DNA of 64,000 nt from Veillonella sp. T11011-6 (GTDB lineage: Bacteria > Bacillota > Negativicutes > Veillonellales > Veillonellaceae). This document shows positions 45,941 through 53,645 of the stretch, in pieces. The notes beneath the pieces were generated by a model that worked only from the letters and a program-made list of their open reading frames with translations, was not told where the DNA came from and did no database searches. A program made the position numbers and the translations under genes. The first letter of the stretch is position 1. Every line of letters starts with the position of its first letter. The DNA lies in assembly GCF_002959755.1 (NCBI RefSeq), contig NZ_PPCW01000001.1, positions 62,001 through 126,000 on the forward strand, in the 5' to 3' direction.

Positions 45941-45963
45941 AAGCCGCCCTTCGGAGGGCGGCT
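45941..45963 (+). other. Hairpin between adhesin and downstream gene
   Basis: AGCCGCCC and GGGCGGCT pair around TTCGGA. No T run follows and the next ribosome-binding site is about 10 bases downstream, so it may tune readthrough or RNA stability instead of ending transcription. Confidence 0.6.
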
Positions 45964-45980
45964 CATCATAAGGAGGATGT

Positions 45981-46550
45981 ATGAAATTCAAAAAAATTAT
46001 GCCTGTATTGGCGCTTGCTTGTGTATGTGCAGTTGGTCAGGCGGATGCGGCTCGGGATACTTTGATGATGCCAGAACAACCAGCTGAACCATTAAACGTG
46101 ATTGAAGCAGAAGTGGCTATTCCTGTACCTAGCGAAGAAGTTCGTGAAGTAGTGAATGCTTTCACACAATTCCAATTGGATCAAAAAGATAAATATATCA
46201 TGGACGACTCTCGTATTATGAAGGGCCAAGAACGGTACCGTAATAATGCATTGTATTATATGAACGTTCGTCGTAGCTGGTACATTGTGAGTCATCGTTA
46301 TAAGAAAGACAGCTATGCACGCATGGCGTTAGATCGTTTGTACAATGATTATAAAGACTTCTTTATGAATCATGTGACTGTGTCTGACGATGAAAAGATG
46401 GACTATGCACAACAAATCATAGATATCTTGGAGCGCAATACGGCCAATGTACATGATGATGAATTACGTTTCTACATGAATGAAATGGTTATCTTTAGCT
46501 TGAAAGAAGCTATGAAAGACGGCAACAATCGCGTGAAACCAGCCGAATAA
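45981..46550 (+). CDS. Secreted helical protein of unknown function, downstream of the adhesin
   Basis: 189 residues. The N terminus (KKIMPVLALACVCAVGQADA) is a signal peptide likely cut after ADA near residue 24; C14 in LALAC is a weak lipobox alternative. The rest is mainly charged helix, including MNVRRSWYIVSHRYKKDSY near 93 and a LYNDYKDFF stretch near 118. I recognise no family. AAGGAGG precedes the ATG 88 bases after the adhesin gene. Position suggests an accessory role in adhesin secretion or anchoring, but this is inference. The frame stays open for 25 further codons past its TAA (46551-46628), so the C terminus may have been shortened recently. Confidence 0.7.
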   Translation: MKFKKIMPVLALACVCAVGQADAARDTLMMPEQPAEPLNVIEAEVAIPVPSEEVREVVNAFTQFQLDQKDKYIMDDSRIMKGQERYRNNALYYMNVRRSWYIVSHRYKKDSYARMALDRLYNDYKDFFMNHVTVSDDEKMDYAQQIIDILERNTANVHDDELRFYMNEMVIFSLKEAMKDGNNRVKPAE

Positions 46551-46650
46551 GAAGATATTCCTAAGATGATGGAAGAACATCGTAGGGTGGATCTTCGACA
46601 AGCGATTTATGCACCAACAATTCAATAAAATTTAGACCACATAAATTATG

Positions 46651-46680
46651 AAAGCCGAGGCAGTGATTGCCTCGGCTTTT
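46651..46680 (+). terminator. Terminator of the adhesin cassette
   Basis: AAAGCCGAGGCA and TGCCTCGGCTTTT pair around a short loop with a T run. The IS200-derived minimal element starts directly after it. Confidence 0.85.
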
Positions 46681-46752
46681 GTTATTGTCTTTAGACTGGT
46701 TCGCGACGTAGTCGCGAATCATAAAACCACCCGTTTTACGGGTGGTTCTGAT
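46677..46752 (+). mobile_element. Minimal IS200-derived element (PATE/MITE-like)
   Basis: The first ~57 bases match the left end of the decayed element at 40654-40710 with one difference (CGACGTAG against CGACATAG). The last 29 bases match its right end at 41017-41045 exactly. It carries hairpins TTCGCGACGTAGTCGCGAA and AACCACCC/GGGTGGTT but no coding capacity. It therefore looks like an internally deleted, non-autonomous copy mobilised by a related IS200 transposase. Confidence 0.75.
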
Positions 46753-46781
46753 TATTTGTGCAAATTTTATTGTATATGTGA

Positions 46782-47330
46782 TTATACGATTTTGGCGTTT
46801 TTATCGTATTCCTCGCCACCTGCATCAGGAAGCATACCGTACTCAATAGTCCACAAGTGTTTATATTTTAAAGCTTGATTGTGAATGCGTTCAATTTGAG
46901 TTTCATCTGTGCGAACAACACGAGCTGGAATACCGACCACTAATGAGTTAGGAGGGATTACAGTATTTTCTTTTACTACTGCACCAGCTGCAATAATAGA
47001 TCCAGATCCGACATGACAACCACTGAGTACAATGGCACCCATGCCAACTAAAACATTATCTTCGATTGTACTGGCATGAACGATTGCACCGTGGCCGATT
47101 GTTACATAATCGCCGAGGATGCATGCTTTATCGTCATCTACATGTAACACAGAGTTATCTTGTACATTCGAGTAACGACCTACTACAATCTTGTTTACGT
47201 CACCACGAATGGCACAATTTTGCCAAATAGATGCATATTCTTTAAGCTCTACATCACCAGCAAGTTCAGCACCGGGCATGACGCAACTTTTAGGATCTAA
47301 TTTTGGATATTTTCCATGAAATGGTAACAT
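46782..47330 (-). CDS. Gamma-carbonic anhydrase family protein (left-handed beta helix)
   Basis: 182 residues of hexapeptide repeats forming a left-handed beta helix. The metal-binding histidines are visible in SVLHVDDD, VTIGHGAIVHA, and their spacing fits the gamma-carbonic anhydrase/YrdA group. Its opening PFHGKYPKLDPKSCVMPGA is also typical. Activity as a carbonic anhydrase is proven for only some members, so a different acyl or metal role is possible. It lies 17 bases downstream of the FabK-like gene on the minus strand and converges on the adhesin cassette. Confidence 0.88.
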   Translation of the reverse strand: MLPFHGKYPKLDPKSCVMPGAELAGDVELKEYASIWQNCAIRGDVNKIVVGRYSNVQDNSVLHVDDDKACILGDYVTIGHGAIVHASTIEDNVLVGMGAIVLSGCHVGSGSIIAAGAVVKENTVIPPNSLVVGIPARVVRTDETQIERIHNQALKYKHLWTIEYGMLPDAGGEEYDKNAKIV

Positions 47331-47347
47331 ATGACACTCCTAATTGA

Positions 47348-48301
47348 TTAAACAATTTCAAGAAGGCGTTGAGCCTTACGAATAGACATAATAGCTTCGT
47401 TCATTACTGTTTGAACAATTGTATGAGCTGGTTCGATAGCTACAAGACGATTCAAGGCTTGACCAACTTGTACGGCTCCGTTTACTACATCGCCATCAAT
47501 AGCGGCGCGTTTATTAGTACCTTGAGACATTTTTGTACGCTCTTCAGGTGTAGTAACACCATCAGTTTCTGCAGCTAGGTAACGAGTCGTGAATTCGTTT
47601 TTTAAGCTACGGACACCACCGTGACCAGAGAGAAGACCAGTTACAACAGAATCGGTATCTGTTGCTTTGATAATTGCTTCTTTCATATTTTGATGTGCTT
47701 GGCATTCTTCTGCTAATAAGAAGCGAGAACCCATTTGTACACCTTGTGCACCCATTAATAAAGCTGCGGCAAGACCACGACCATCAACGATAGAGCCTGC
47801 TACAACAACTGGAATACTGATTTCTGGCAAAATATTTTCCATTAAAGACATTGTTGTTTGGCTACCAATATGACCACCAGCTTCCATACCTTCTACAATC
47901 ATAGCATCAGCACCAGCTTCTTCAATACGTTTAGCCAATTTAAGGGAAGGTACTACAGGGATAACCTTGATACCAGCCTCTTGGAGCGGTTTGATATATG
48001 GTACAGGGTTACCAGCACCGAGAGTTACAAATGCAGGTTTTTCTTCGATAATCACATTTACTAACTCATCTTTATTAGGAGCCATTAACATAAGGTTAAC
48101 ACCGAAAGGTTTATCTGTTAATTCTTTACATGCACGAATTTCATTACGAGTCCATTCAGCATCGCGGCCACCAAGGGCGATAACACCTGTTGCACCAGCA
48201 TTAGCAACGGCAGCAACTAATTTGTGTTCAGATACCCAAGCCATAGCACCTTGGATAATAGGGTATTCAATTTGTAAAAGTTCCGTTAAAGCTGTTCTCA
48301 T
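47348..48301 (-). CDS. fabK: FabK-like FMN enoyl-ACP reductase / nitronate monooxygenase
   Basis: A TIM-barrel FMN protein of 317 residues. The opening TELLQIEYPIIQGAMAW, the GAGNP phosphate loop near 80, the conserved AMIVEGMEAGGHIG stretch near 137, and a GRGLAAALLMGAQGVQMGSRF motif near 183 fit FabK (enoyl-ACP reductase II). The start is ATG at 48301 with AGGAGGA upstream on the minus strand; an open frame continues upstream to 48367 without a ribosome-binding site. A second FabK (52691) lies in the fab cluster and a third relative at 55692, so this one may be an NMO-like paralogue. Confidence 0.82.
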   Translation of the reverse strand: MRTALTELLQIEYPIIQGAMAWVSEHKLVAAVANAGATGVIALGGRDAEWTRNEIRACKELTDKPFGVNLMLMAPNKDELVNVIIEEKPAFVTLGAGNPVPYIKPLQEAGIKVIPVVPSLKLAKRIEEAGADAMIVEGMEAGGHIGSQTTMSLMENILPEISIPVVVAGSIVDGRGLAAALLMGAQGVQMGSRFLLAEECQAHQNMKEAIIKATDTDSVVTGLLSGHGGVRSLKNEFTTRYLAAETDGVTTPEERTKMSQGTNKRAAIDGDVVNGAVQVGQALNRLVAIEPAHTIVQTVMNEAIMSIRKAQRLLEIV

Positions 48302-48729
48302 AAATCCTCCTATGATAACAATATAAATGACAATTTCTCTAATCGATAGCTCATAGTAACATAGCAAAATTCTTGTTATGTGTTTATTTCATAGAGAAGT
48401 AAGTGTTCATAAGTACATACTTATATAATAAGCTATTAGTTTATTTGTTTTAGAATATAATATAACTATATTCTCTTATATATAATAGTATAATATATAA
48501 ATTATGTACACCTTGGGGAGTTGATTTAGTTAATACACCAATAATAATTGGTATAATAATAACTGTTTTTAGTATTGAAATAGTGTAGTGATGGAGGAGC
48601 GTGTTAGTTTATATTTAGGTCTAAATTCATCTAAATGATAATACATTTCAAATTGATGTGTAACACAAATCCGCATACTATATATGCTTTTTAAATATTA
48701 GGAAAAATGAGAAATTAAGAAAATGAGTA
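48302..48729. other. AT-rich intergenic region
   Basis: No gene seen. It must hold the promoter of the minus-strand pair, not clearly readable. A perfect palindrome ACCAATAATAATTGGT (48536-48551) directly overlaps an extended -10 (TGGTATAAT, 48549-48557) on the plus strand, as an operator would. No obvious product follows it apart from the more distant rubredoxin gene. Confidence 0.5.
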
Positions 48730-48758
48730 TTGAAAAGTTTCGATATCTTTGATATACT
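48730..48758 (+). promoter_or_regulatory. Sigma-70 type promoter for rubredoxin
   Basis: TTGAAA (48730-48735) and TATACT (48753-48758) are 17 bases apart, 76 bases before the start codon. Confidence 0.75.
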
Positions 48759-48833
48759 ACATTACAGATAGAGTATCTGAATTATAAAAGATAAACATTA
48801 AACAATAATTTTCAAGTGAAGGAGGAAATACTC

Positions 48834-48968
48834 ATGGAAAAATACGTATGCGTAGTATGTGGTTGGGTTTATGACGAAGCTGTTGAAGGCGTAAAATTCG
48901 AAGATCAACCAGCTGATTATGTTTGCCCAATTTGCGGTGTTGGTAAAGACCAATTCGAAAAAATGTAA
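48834..48968 (+). CDS. Rubredoxin
   Basis: A 44-residue electron carrier with one iron bound by four cysteines, seen as [10 protein letters not shown] near residue 6 and [12 protein letters not shown] near residue 31. It is shorter than most rubredoxins (52-54) because of a compact centre. GGAGGA sits 8 bases before the ATG. It has its own promoter and terminator, so it is a single-gene unit. In anaerobes rubredoxin serves oxygen and peroxide reduction; its partner reductase is not in this window. Confidence 0.95.
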   Translation: MEKYVCVVCGWVYDEAVEGVKFEDQPADYVCPICGVGKDQFEKM

Positions 48969-48978
48969 TTGACTTACC

Positions 48979-49018
48979 AAAAAGACTATCTTGAGTCCGC
49001 TTAAGATAGTCTTTTTTA
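48979..49018 (+). terminator. Terminator after rubredoxin
   Basis: AAAAGACTATCTT pairs with AAGATAGTCTTTT, separated by a loop of about ten bases and followed by T residues. Confidence 0.88.
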
Positions 49019-49019
49019 T

Positions 49020-49048
49020 TTGACAAAGCACTATGTCATGTTTATAAT
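49020..49048 (+). promoter_or_regulatory. Perfect consensus promoter for yceD-rpmF
   Basis: TTGACA (49020-49025), 17 bases, then TATAAT (49043-49048): both hexamers and the spacing are ideal. Transcription would start near 49055, past the ATG at 49052, which rules that codon out as the yceD start. Confidence 0.85.
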
Positions 49049-49069
49049 ATTATGAGTCGAGGTAAGATT

Positions 49070-49582
49070 ATGAAACTGCAAGTAGAGCAAGCAAAAGAAC
49101 ATATAGGAAAGAAATTTCCTTATAGCTATACGATACCAACCTCTGAGCTTGGTGACGTAACTGCTTTTCCTTGGAGCCGTCATGATATAACCATTAATGG
49201 TGAGTTTTGGTTTGATGGTCAAAATTACATCGTTCAAGGTTCGATAGAGTCTAAAGGTGATTACGAGTGTTCTCGTTGTTTAATTGCAACAGAGCATGAT
49301 CGTAAGGATTCCTTTGAGGAAATCTTTAGTGATTCTAGAGACGCTGCTGAAGATGTGATTCCTTTCGATGGAGAGGAAATTGACTTAACCGAACTAATTA
49401 GGGATACATTAATCATCAATGAGCCCTCTCAAGTGTTATGTCAGGATGATTGCAAAGGATTGTGCGTTCATTGCGGAGCAAATTTAAATGTTTCACCTTG
49501 TTCTTGTGAATCCTTTGTGGTGGATCCTCGATTTGCAGAGTTACGTGCTTTGCTTGATGAGAAAGATGATAGATTGTCCTAA
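49070..49582 (+). CDS. yceD: YceD/DUF177 family protein (23S rRNA accumulation)
   Basis: YceD family members sit before rpmF in most bacteria and help 23S rRNA accumulate. Here 170 residues, with a four-cysteine metal-like site: CSRC near 64 and [13 protein letters not shown] near 124, the latter typical of the family. I choose ATG 49070, because GAGG (49059-49062) lies 7 bases upstream and the predicted transcription start is near 49055; the leader is thus very short. rpmF follows after 25 bases. Confidence 0.87.
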   Translation: MKLQVEQAKEHIGKKFPYSYTIPTSELGDVTAFPWSRHDITINGEFWFDGQNYIVQGSIESKGDYECSRCLIATEHDRKDSFEEIFSDSRDAAEDVIPFDGEEIDLTELIRDTLIINEPSQVLCQDDCKGLCVHCGANLNVSPCSCESFVVDPRFAELRALLDEKDDRLS

Positions 49583-49607
49583 TGATTGTACTAAGGAGGT
49601 GCAGATA

Positions 49608-49784
49608 ATGGCAGTACCTAAGCGTAGATTGTCTAAATGCCGTCGCGATCGCCGTCGTGCTAATTGGAAATTAGAAGCTCCTGGTTATGTAGCATGCCCA
49701 CAATGCCACGAACCTAAGATGCCTCATCGTGTTTGCCCTACATGTGGTCACTATAAAGGTGAGCAAGTAGTAGCTAATGCTTAA
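49608..49784 (+). CDS. rpmF: 50S ribosomal protein L32
   Basis: A 58-residue large-subunit protein. The basic opening [19 protein letters not shown] is typical. Four cysteines (CPQC and CPTC, near residues 30 and 43) show that it is the zinc-binding form. AAGGAGGTG precedes the ATG. An open frame in the same phase runs upstream into yceD but has no ribosome-binding site. It ends at a strong terminator. Confidence 0.95.
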   Translation: MAVPKRRLSKCRRDRRRANWKLEAPGYVACPQCHEPKMPHRVCPTCGHYKGEQVVANA

Positions 49785-49795
49785 TATGTGAGCGG

Positions 49796-49833
49796 AAAAA
49801 AGACGCCTACTGTAGTAGTAGGCGTCTTTTTTG
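49796..49833 (+). terminator. Terminator after rpmF
   Basis: AAAAAAGACGCCTAC pairs with GTAGGCGTCTTTTTT around a 7-base loop. It is symmetric and potentially bidirectional. Confidence 0.92.
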
Positions 49834-49894
49834 TATGCTTTTGTATACTTTTAGTAATATATATAACTTAATATACTTCATATGCATTAGTCAG

Positions 49895-49943
49895 TGCCAC
49901 TATTTTATAGTAATATAAAGCTGTAGAATAGTGGCATTTTTTA
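49895..49943 (+). terminator. Second, orphan terminator between rpmF and fapR
   Basis: TGCCACTATTTTA pairs with TAGAATAGTGGCA and a T run follows. It lies about 65 bases beyond the rpmF terminator with no gene in between, so it is a backup terminator or the end of a short RNA. Confidence 0.75.
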
Positions 49944-50034
49944 TACTTTTATAAACAAAACGATACTTAAATATAAAATAATATCTATATTTAGTATATA
50001 TGAGGAAAATCTGTTACTATATGTATGAAAAGCC

Positions 50035-50063
50035 TTGCCAATAGGGGAATTATTGTATATACT
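50035..50063 (+). promoter_or_regulatory. Promoter of the fapR-fab operon
   Basis: TTGCCA (50035-50040) and TATACT (50058-50063) are 17 bases apart. Transcription would begin near 50070, just before the candidate FapR operator. Confidence 0.65.
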
Positions 50064-50075
50064 TAGGATGTAATA

Positions 50076-50092
50076 TTAATACTAGGTCATAA
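50076..50092 (+). promoter_or_regulatory. Candidate FapR operator
   Basis: TTAATACTAGGTCATAA resembles the 17-base FapR site TTAGTACnnnGTACTAA at 11 of 14 palindromic positions, with the right arm weaker. It lies between the predicted transcription start and the fapR ribosome-binding site. Confidence 0.55.
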
Positions 50093-50103
50093 AAGGTGGT
50101 CCC

Positions 50104-50664
50104 ATGAGTCGGTTGAAGAAGCAAGAGCGCCAAAAGCAGTTACAAGAAAAACTGAATATTACGCCATTTCTTACTGATGAAGAATTGGCAACACACTTTA
50201 ATGTAAGTGTGCCAACTATTCGTCTTGATCGACTAGAGTTGGGGATTCCTGAATTGCGTGAACGCATACGCGTCATGGCTACAGGTCAATCACAAGAAAC
50301 GGTAGAACATGTACCGTACGAAGTGGTTGGTGAACTGATTGATGTCACGGAAGGGCAACAAGCATTATCAATGTTGCGTACTACTGCAGACATGGAAGAT
50401 CGATTTGGATATGTAGAGCCACAGTATTTATATGCTCAAGCGAATTCCCTCGCAAAGGTAGTCATGGGGACTACTGTTTGTTCTGCGGAGGTTGGAAATA
50501 TAAAATATAAAAACCCAGTTGGAGCTGGTACTAATCTGGTGGCAAAAGCAGAAATTGTGCGTCGCCGTGGTAATAAGTTCTTTATTTGGGTCATTATAAG
50601 AGATAAAATAAAAGAAGTATTTCGCGCAAAATTTATTATGGAATCCGTAGAGAATAGGGTGTAG
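50104..50664 (+). CDS. fapR: FapR, transcriptional repressor of fatty acid synthesis
   Basis: Represses fab genes until malonyl-CoA binds. An N-terminal DeoR-like helix-turn-helix (FLTDEELATHFNVSVPTIRLDR, about residues 20-41) is followed by a linker and a hot-dog effector domain from about 75 to the end (RRGNKFFIWVIIRD in it). 186 residues matches FapR of Firmicutes. AGGTGG precedes the ATG. It heads the fab operon, and plsX begins 3 bases after its stop, as in Bacillus. A palindrome resembling its operator lies just upstream. Confidence 0.93.
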   Translation: MSRLKKQERQKQLQEKLNITPFLTDEELATHFNVSVPTIRLDRLELGIPELRERIRVMATGQSQETVEHVPYEVVGELIDVTEGQQALSMLRTTADMEDRFGYVEPQYLYAQANSLAKVVMGTTVCSAEVGNIKYKNPVGAGTNLVAKAEIVRRRGNKFFIWVIIRDKIKEVFRAKFIMESVENRV

Positions 50665-50667
50665 ATT

Positions 50668-51696
50668 ATGAAAATTGCAATAGACGCCATGGGTGGCGAC
50701 TTTGCTCCATTGGAGACTGTACTAGGATCCATTGAAGCCGTACGAGCAAATGAACACATTGAAGTGGTGCTCGTCGGCGATGAGCAGCAAATTTTTAATA
50801 TATTAGAAGCTAATAATGAAGCTAAGAATCCACGCATTTCTGTACATCATGCCAGTCAAGTTATCGGTATGGATGAGCATCCAGGACAAGCATTGCGTAA
50901 GAAAAAGGACGCATCTGTTGTGGTAGCAACATCTTTAGTTCGTGATAATGTCTGCGATGCCGTGATTGCTCCTGGTAGCACAGGTGCTGCTGTAGCAGCT
51001 GCATTGTTTGGTCTCGGTCGTATTAAAGGGGTTGATCGTCCAGTTATTGCAACTCCGATGCCAACAGTTAGTGGTATTACTGTTATGTTAGATTCTGGTG
51101 CTAACTCAAATTGTAAACCAAAACATCTTGTACAAGGTGCATTGATGGGTTCTGAATATGCAAAACTTTTATTAGGTAAAGAAGAACCTACAGTAGGGTT
51201 ATTAAATATTGGCGAAGAAGCCACTAAGGGGAACGATGTCGTTCTAGCCACATATCCAATTTTGGAACGTATGAAAACTATTAATTTCAAAGGTAATATT
51301 GAAGGCCGTGATATTCCAAAAGGGGTCGTAGATGTTGTTGTTTGCGATGGTTTTGTCGGTAATGTGGTACTTAAATTTGCAGAAGGCTTGGTAACAGGTC
51401 TTACACAATTAGTAAAGGATAGCATTATGGCAGGTAGTATTTTTGCTAAAATTGGTGCTATGCTTGTAAAGCCAGCTTTAAAAAAGATGGCAAAACGCTT
51501 AGATCACACGGAAAATGGTGGTGCTCCACTCTTAGGGGTTAACGGGGTGTTTATGATTGCCCATGGTAGCTCCAAAGCTAAAGAGATTAAAACTGCTATT
51601 GAAATTGCTAGTGATTTAGTAGAGCGTAAAATTATTCAACACATAAGAGAAACAATGGATATTGAAGGAGCCTTGAAGTATGACTATGATGAGTAA
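50668..51696 (+). CDS. plsX: Phosphate acyltransferase PlsX
   Basis: Makes acyl-phosphate from acyl-ACP for phospholipid synthesis. MKIAIDAMGGDFAP is the PlsX signature. GSTGAAVAAALFGLGRIKGVDRP near 110 and DSGANSNCKPKHLVQGALMG near 147 complete the active region. 342 residues is usual. It directly follows fapR and overlaps fabH by 17 bases. Confidence 0.95.
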   Translation: MKIAIDAMGGDFAPLETVLGSIEAVRANEHIEVVLVGDEQQIFNILEANNEAKNPRISVHHASQVIGMDEHPGQALRKKKDASVVVATSLVRDNVCDAVIAPGSTGAAVAAALFGLGRIKGVDRPVIATPMPTVSGITVMLDSGANSNCKPKHLVQGALMGSEYAKLLLGKEEPTVGLLNIGEEATKGNDVVLATYPILERMKTINFKGNIEGRDIPKGVVDVVVCDGFVGNVVLKFAEGLVTGLTQLVKDSIMAGSIFAKIGAMLVKPALKKMAKRLDHTENGGAPLLGVNGVFMIAHGSSKAKEIKTAIEIASDLVERKIIQHIRETMDIEGALKYDYDE

Positions 51697-52675
51697 ACCG
51701 GTAGGAATCATTGGTACTGGGAGCTTCCTTCCTGACAATGTAGTAACAAACTTTGATCTAGAAAAAATGGTTGATACTAATGACCAATGGATTAGAGAAC
51801 GTACTGGTATCGAAGAACGACGCATTGCACCGGAAGGTATGAATACATCCTATATGGCGACTGAGGCAGCAAAAAAAGCCATGCAAATGGCTAAGGTTAG
51901 TGCCGAAGATATAGATATGATTATCTTTGCTACCTTAACACCGGATATGATTATTCCTTCAGCCGCTTGTGTATTACAAGCGAATTTAGGAGCTAAGAAT
52001 GCAGCGGCCTATGATTTACAAGCCGCATGCTCTGGCTTTGTATATGGATTGATTACTGCAGCTAGCTATATTAGCTCCGGTTTATACAAAAAGGTACTCG
52101 TTGTGGGTGCTGAAATTCTCTCCCGTCGAGTAAATTGGAATGATCGTGGTACATGTATCCTCTTTGGTGATGGCGCTGGTGCCGCAGTAGTATCTGAGGT
52201 CCCTGAAGGCTATGGCATTAAAGGTGTTGATATGGGGGCCGATGGTACTGGTGGTCCATCTCTTTGCATTCCTGCAGGTGGTACAGCTGTAGTTGCCAAT
52301 GACCAACGCGTTGAAGAAGGTTTAACATTTATTCATATGGATGGCCCTGAAGTATATAAATTTGCTGTTAAAACGATGGGACGTACTGTTTTAAAATCTT
52401 TAGAACGAGCTGGGATGGAACTTAATGAGTTGGATTTCTTTATTCCCCATCAAGCAAATATTCGTATTATTGATTCGGCTGCAAAACGCTTACATATGCC
52501 GATGGAAAAAGTATTTGTTAATTTACATAAGTATGGTAATACATCTGCCGCGTCTGTAGCGATAGCTTTGGACGAAGCTAATCGTGAAGGGCGTTTCAAA
52601 CGTGGCGATAATGTTGCGTTTGCAGGATTTGGTGCAGGCCTTACATGGGCTAGCCTTGTCTTGAAATGGTATTAA
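51680..52675 (+). CDS. fabH: 3-oxoacyl-ACP synthase III
   Basis: Starts each fatty acid by condensing an acyl-CoA with malonyl-ACP. The catalytic set is Cys in DLQAACSGFVYG near residue 115, His in IPHQANIRI near 256, and Asn in KYGNTSAAS near 286. 331 residues. The ATG at 51680 lies inside plsX with AAGGAG 9 bases upstream. FabK follows. Confidence 0.96.
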   Translation: MTMMSKPVGIIGTGSFLPDNVVTNFDLEKMVDTNDQWIRERTGIEERRIAPEGMNTSYMATEAAKKAMQMAKVSAEDIDMIIFATLTPDMIIPSAACVLQANLGAKNAAAYDLQAACSGFVYGLITAASYISSGLYKKVLVVGAEILSRRVNWNDRGTCILFGDGAGAAVVSEVPEGYGIKGVDMGADGTGGPSLCIPAGGTAVVANDQRVEEGLTFIHMDGPEVYKFAVKTMGRTVLKSLERAGMELNELDFFIPHQANIRIIDSAAKRLHMPMEKVFVNLHKYGNTSAASVAIALDEANREGRFKRGDNVAFAGFGAGLTWASLVLKWY

Positions 52676-52690
52676 GGAGGACACATCAAG

Positions 52691-53635
52691 ATGATTAAGA
52701 CTGACATTTGTGATTTATTGCAGATTGAGTACCCAATCTTACAAGGTGGTATGGCTTGGCTCGGTACTGCAGAATTAGCGGCAGCTGTTTCCGAAGCGGG
52801 TGGCCTTGGTATCATTGGGGCTGGTCATATGCCTCCTGATATTTTCCGTAATGAAATTCACAAATTAAAAGAGCGTACAAATAAACCATTTGGTTGTAAT
52901 ATCATGCTCATGTCTCCATTTGTTAAAGAAGTTATGGAAGTAGTTGTGGAAGAACGCGTTCCTGTAATTACAACAGGTGCTGGTAATCCTGGCGTGTACA
53001 TTCCAGCTTTAAAAGAAATCGGTACTAAAGTAATCCCTGTAGTTGCTTCCGTATTACTTGCAAAACGCTTGTTACGTGGTGGTATTGATGCAATTATCGC
53101 AGAAGGTACAGAATCTGGTGGTCACGTAGGTGATATTACTACTATGGCATTGATTCCACAAGTAGTAGATGCTGTAGATGTTCCAGTTATTGCAGCTGGT
53201 GGTATTGCTGATGGTCGTGGTATGGCTGCAGCCTTTGCATTGGGCGCTCAAGCAGTACAAATGGGTACGCGCTTCGTATTATCTGAAGAATGTATTGCTC
53301 ATGAAAACTACAAAAATGCAGTATTGAAAGCAAAAGATCGCGCTACAGTTATGACTGGTTTAACAACAGGTCACCCTGTACGTATCATTGATAATGCATT
53401 GGCACATAAATATAAATCCCTTGAATTTAGCGGTGGCTCTAAAGAAGAGTTAGAAAACTTAGGTGCAGGTACACTTCGCAAAGCTGCTATTGATGGTGAT
53501 GTAAAAGAAGGTTCCGTAATGATCGGCCAAATCTCTGGTATGTTAACAGATGTTAAACCATGTGCAACTATTATCAAAGATATTATGACTGAAACTGAAA
53601 CTGTAATTAAAAACCTTCAAGGTCTTGGTAAATAA
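52691..53635 (+). CDS. fabK: Enoyl-ACP reductase II
   Basis: FMN-dependent enzyme for the last step of the elongation cycle, replacing FabI. TDICDLLQIEYPILQGGMAW opens the protein. GAGNPGVYIPALKEIGTKVI near 96, IIAEGTESGGHVG near 137 and the FALGAQAVQMGTRFV block near 192 are canonical. 314 residues, AAGGAGGA upstream. Its place between fabH and fabD supports the specific call; no fabI is seen here. Confidence 0.92.
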   Translation: MIKTDICDLLQIEYPILQGGMAWLGTAELAAAVSEAGGLGIIGAGHMPPDIFRNEIHKLKERTNKPFGCNIMLMSPFVKEVMEVVVEERVPVITTGAGNPGVYIPALKEIGTKVIPVVASVLLAKRLLRGGIDAIIAEGTESGGHVGDITTMALIPQVVDAVDVPVIAAGGIADGRGMAAAFALGAQAVQMGTRFVLSEECIAHENYKNAVLKAKDRATVMTGLTTGHPVRIIDNALAHKYKSLEFSGGSKEELENLGAGTLRKAAIDGDVKEGSVMIGQISGMLTDVKPCATIIKDIMTETETVIKNLQGLGK

Positions 53636-53645
53636 GGAGGCCCTT

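Noticed and set aside
48591-48638. 15-codon open frame downstream of the palindrome promoter
   Set aside because: No upstream Shine-Dalgarno (the GGAGG follows its ATG) and no similarity recognised.
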